DNA from: CAZYFH01 sp964646815
Lineage (GTDB): Bacteria > Acidobacteriota > Vicinamibacteria > Vicinamibacterales > UBA8438
DNA length: 64,000 nucleotides
Reading direction: 5' to 3'
NCBI GenBank assembly: GCA_964646815.1
Contig: CAZYFH010000011.1
Span: 27,985 to 91,984 of the forward strand
This document shows positions 63,513-64,000 of this stretch, piece after piece (position 1 is the stretch's first letter; every line of letters starts with the position of its first letter). Both the position numbers and the translations under genes were made by a program. Under the pieces are notes generated by a model. It searched no databases and was not told the DNA's origin. It worked only from the letters and a program-made list of their open reading frames with translations.

Positions 63513-64000
63513 ATGACCACGAACGATTCGGCTACCACCTGGAGCCGGCGACGCGTGTTGGCCTCTCTGCTAGGAGTCGGGGCCGTCGCCCCCTTTGTGC
63601 GCGGCGAGCGGGGCAGTGCGGATGGTTCCGTGCTGCTGCGCTATACGGCGCACGTCCCCAACTCCCACGGCCTCTACGGCAAGGTGTTTCTGCCGTGGGT
63701 GGACATCGTCACGGAACGGACGGGCGGACGAATCCGCTGGGAGCACTTCGTCGACGGTCTGTTGCACGGGGCACTCGACGGGTTCAAGGCCGTGGCCGCG
63801 GACGTCACCGATTACACACACGCGTACGCCACATACCAGCCAGGGAGCTTTCAGTTGACCCACGGGCTCCAGCTGCCGTTCCTCTTTCCGAACCCGGCTG
63901 TCGCCGCGCTCGTGTCCGAGGAGCTGTATCCCGAGTACCTCAAGCGCGAATACGAGCGGATGGGCGTCTATCTCGCCCACTGCGATTCGACGACGGCCTA
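63513..64000 (+). CDS. TRAP transporter substrate-binding protein (DctP-like), cut by right edge
   Basis: An open frame of 162 codons from ATG 63513 (GGGAGATC upstream) to the window end. A twin-arginine signal (SRRRVLASLLGVGAVAPF) precedes a DctP-type body: LLRYTAHVPNSHGLYGKVFL, VDIVTERTGGRIRWEHFVDG, then LPFLFPNPAVAALVSEELY. Such periplasmic receptors capture carboxylates for a sodium-driven TRAP transporter; the membrane subunits would lie beyond the edge. The neighbouring amidase could make or use its ligand, which is inference. Confidence 0.85.
   Translation, partial: MTTNDSATTWSRRRVLASLLGVGAVAPFVRGERGSADGSVLLRYTAHVPNSHGLYGKVFLPWVDIVTERTGGRIRWEHFVDGLLHGALDGFKAVAADVTDYTHAYATYQPGSFQLTHGLQLPFLFPNPAVAALVSEELYPEYLKREYERMGVYLAHCDSTTA

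Overview
The window is high-GC bacterial DNA, 64 kb, with genes on both strands and short intergenic gaps. The gene mix points to an Acidobacteriota-type genome, probably of the Vicinamibacteria kind. The evidence is a DUF1587/1592/1588/1585 cytochrome-like protein with a DUF1552 and an ankyrin partner, several DUF4159 proteins, WD40-like (PD40) propeller proteins, a WYL regulator, and many exported peptidases and amidohydrolases. This assignment is inference from gene content; no rRNA or tRNA gene was found.

Layout. 1-1.6 kb: the start of a minus-strand membrane protein cut by the edge, then a poorly coding stretch with one doubtful ORF. 1.6-3.3 kb: a sodium:solute symporter. 3.3-9.4 kb: a complete SUF iron-sulfur operon, sufB-C-D-S-U-T, behind a promoter that overlaps a 25-bp palindrome closely matching the IscR type 1 (Rrf2-family) operator. 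9.4-14.4 kb: relics and regulators: a decayed GGDEF gene, thrB, a zinc-ribbon/tandem PspC protein, a frameshifted PD40 propeller gene, and a WYL regulator. 14.4-23.1 kb: a small CxxC protein, an AddB/AddA-type helicase-nuclease pair and a glutaminyl cyclase.

23.1-40.3 kb is the most distinctive region. It has four DUF4159 paralogues (one broken by two in-frame stops), a membrane VWA/GATase-like protein, a caspase-fold protein whose catalytic cysteine appears to be replaced, a MoxR AAA+ ATPase, a DUF58 protein, a BatA-like VWA protein and a 1158-residue DUF4175 coiled-coil membrane protein. Most are translationally coupled (ATGA overlaps or gaps of a few bases). Three gaps in this cluster carry arrays of a 7-bp GGTTNNN repeat. 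The set looks like one envelope-associated MoxR/VWA machine of unknown purpose.

40.3-56 kb: a phospholipase/carboxylesterase, an exported DHDPS-like protein, a prolyl oligopeptidase plus M28 peptidase lipoprotein pair, an M48 peptidase divergent from an aldehyde dehydrogenase plus SpoU methyltransferase, class I fumarase, two small secreted proteins (one DUF2911), and an MFS exporter coupled to a secreted dihydropyrimidinase-like hydrolase. 56.4-61.8 kb: the DUF1592-type protein, DUF1552 protein and ankyrin protein. 61.9-64 kb: an amidase lipoprotein and, divergent from it, a TRAP substrate-binding protein cut by the right edge.

At least five genes are decayed or frameshifted (GGDEF, PD40, DUF4159, SRPBCC/AHSA1, MmcQ/YjbR). 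These could be genuine erosion or, for the single frameshifts, assembly errors.
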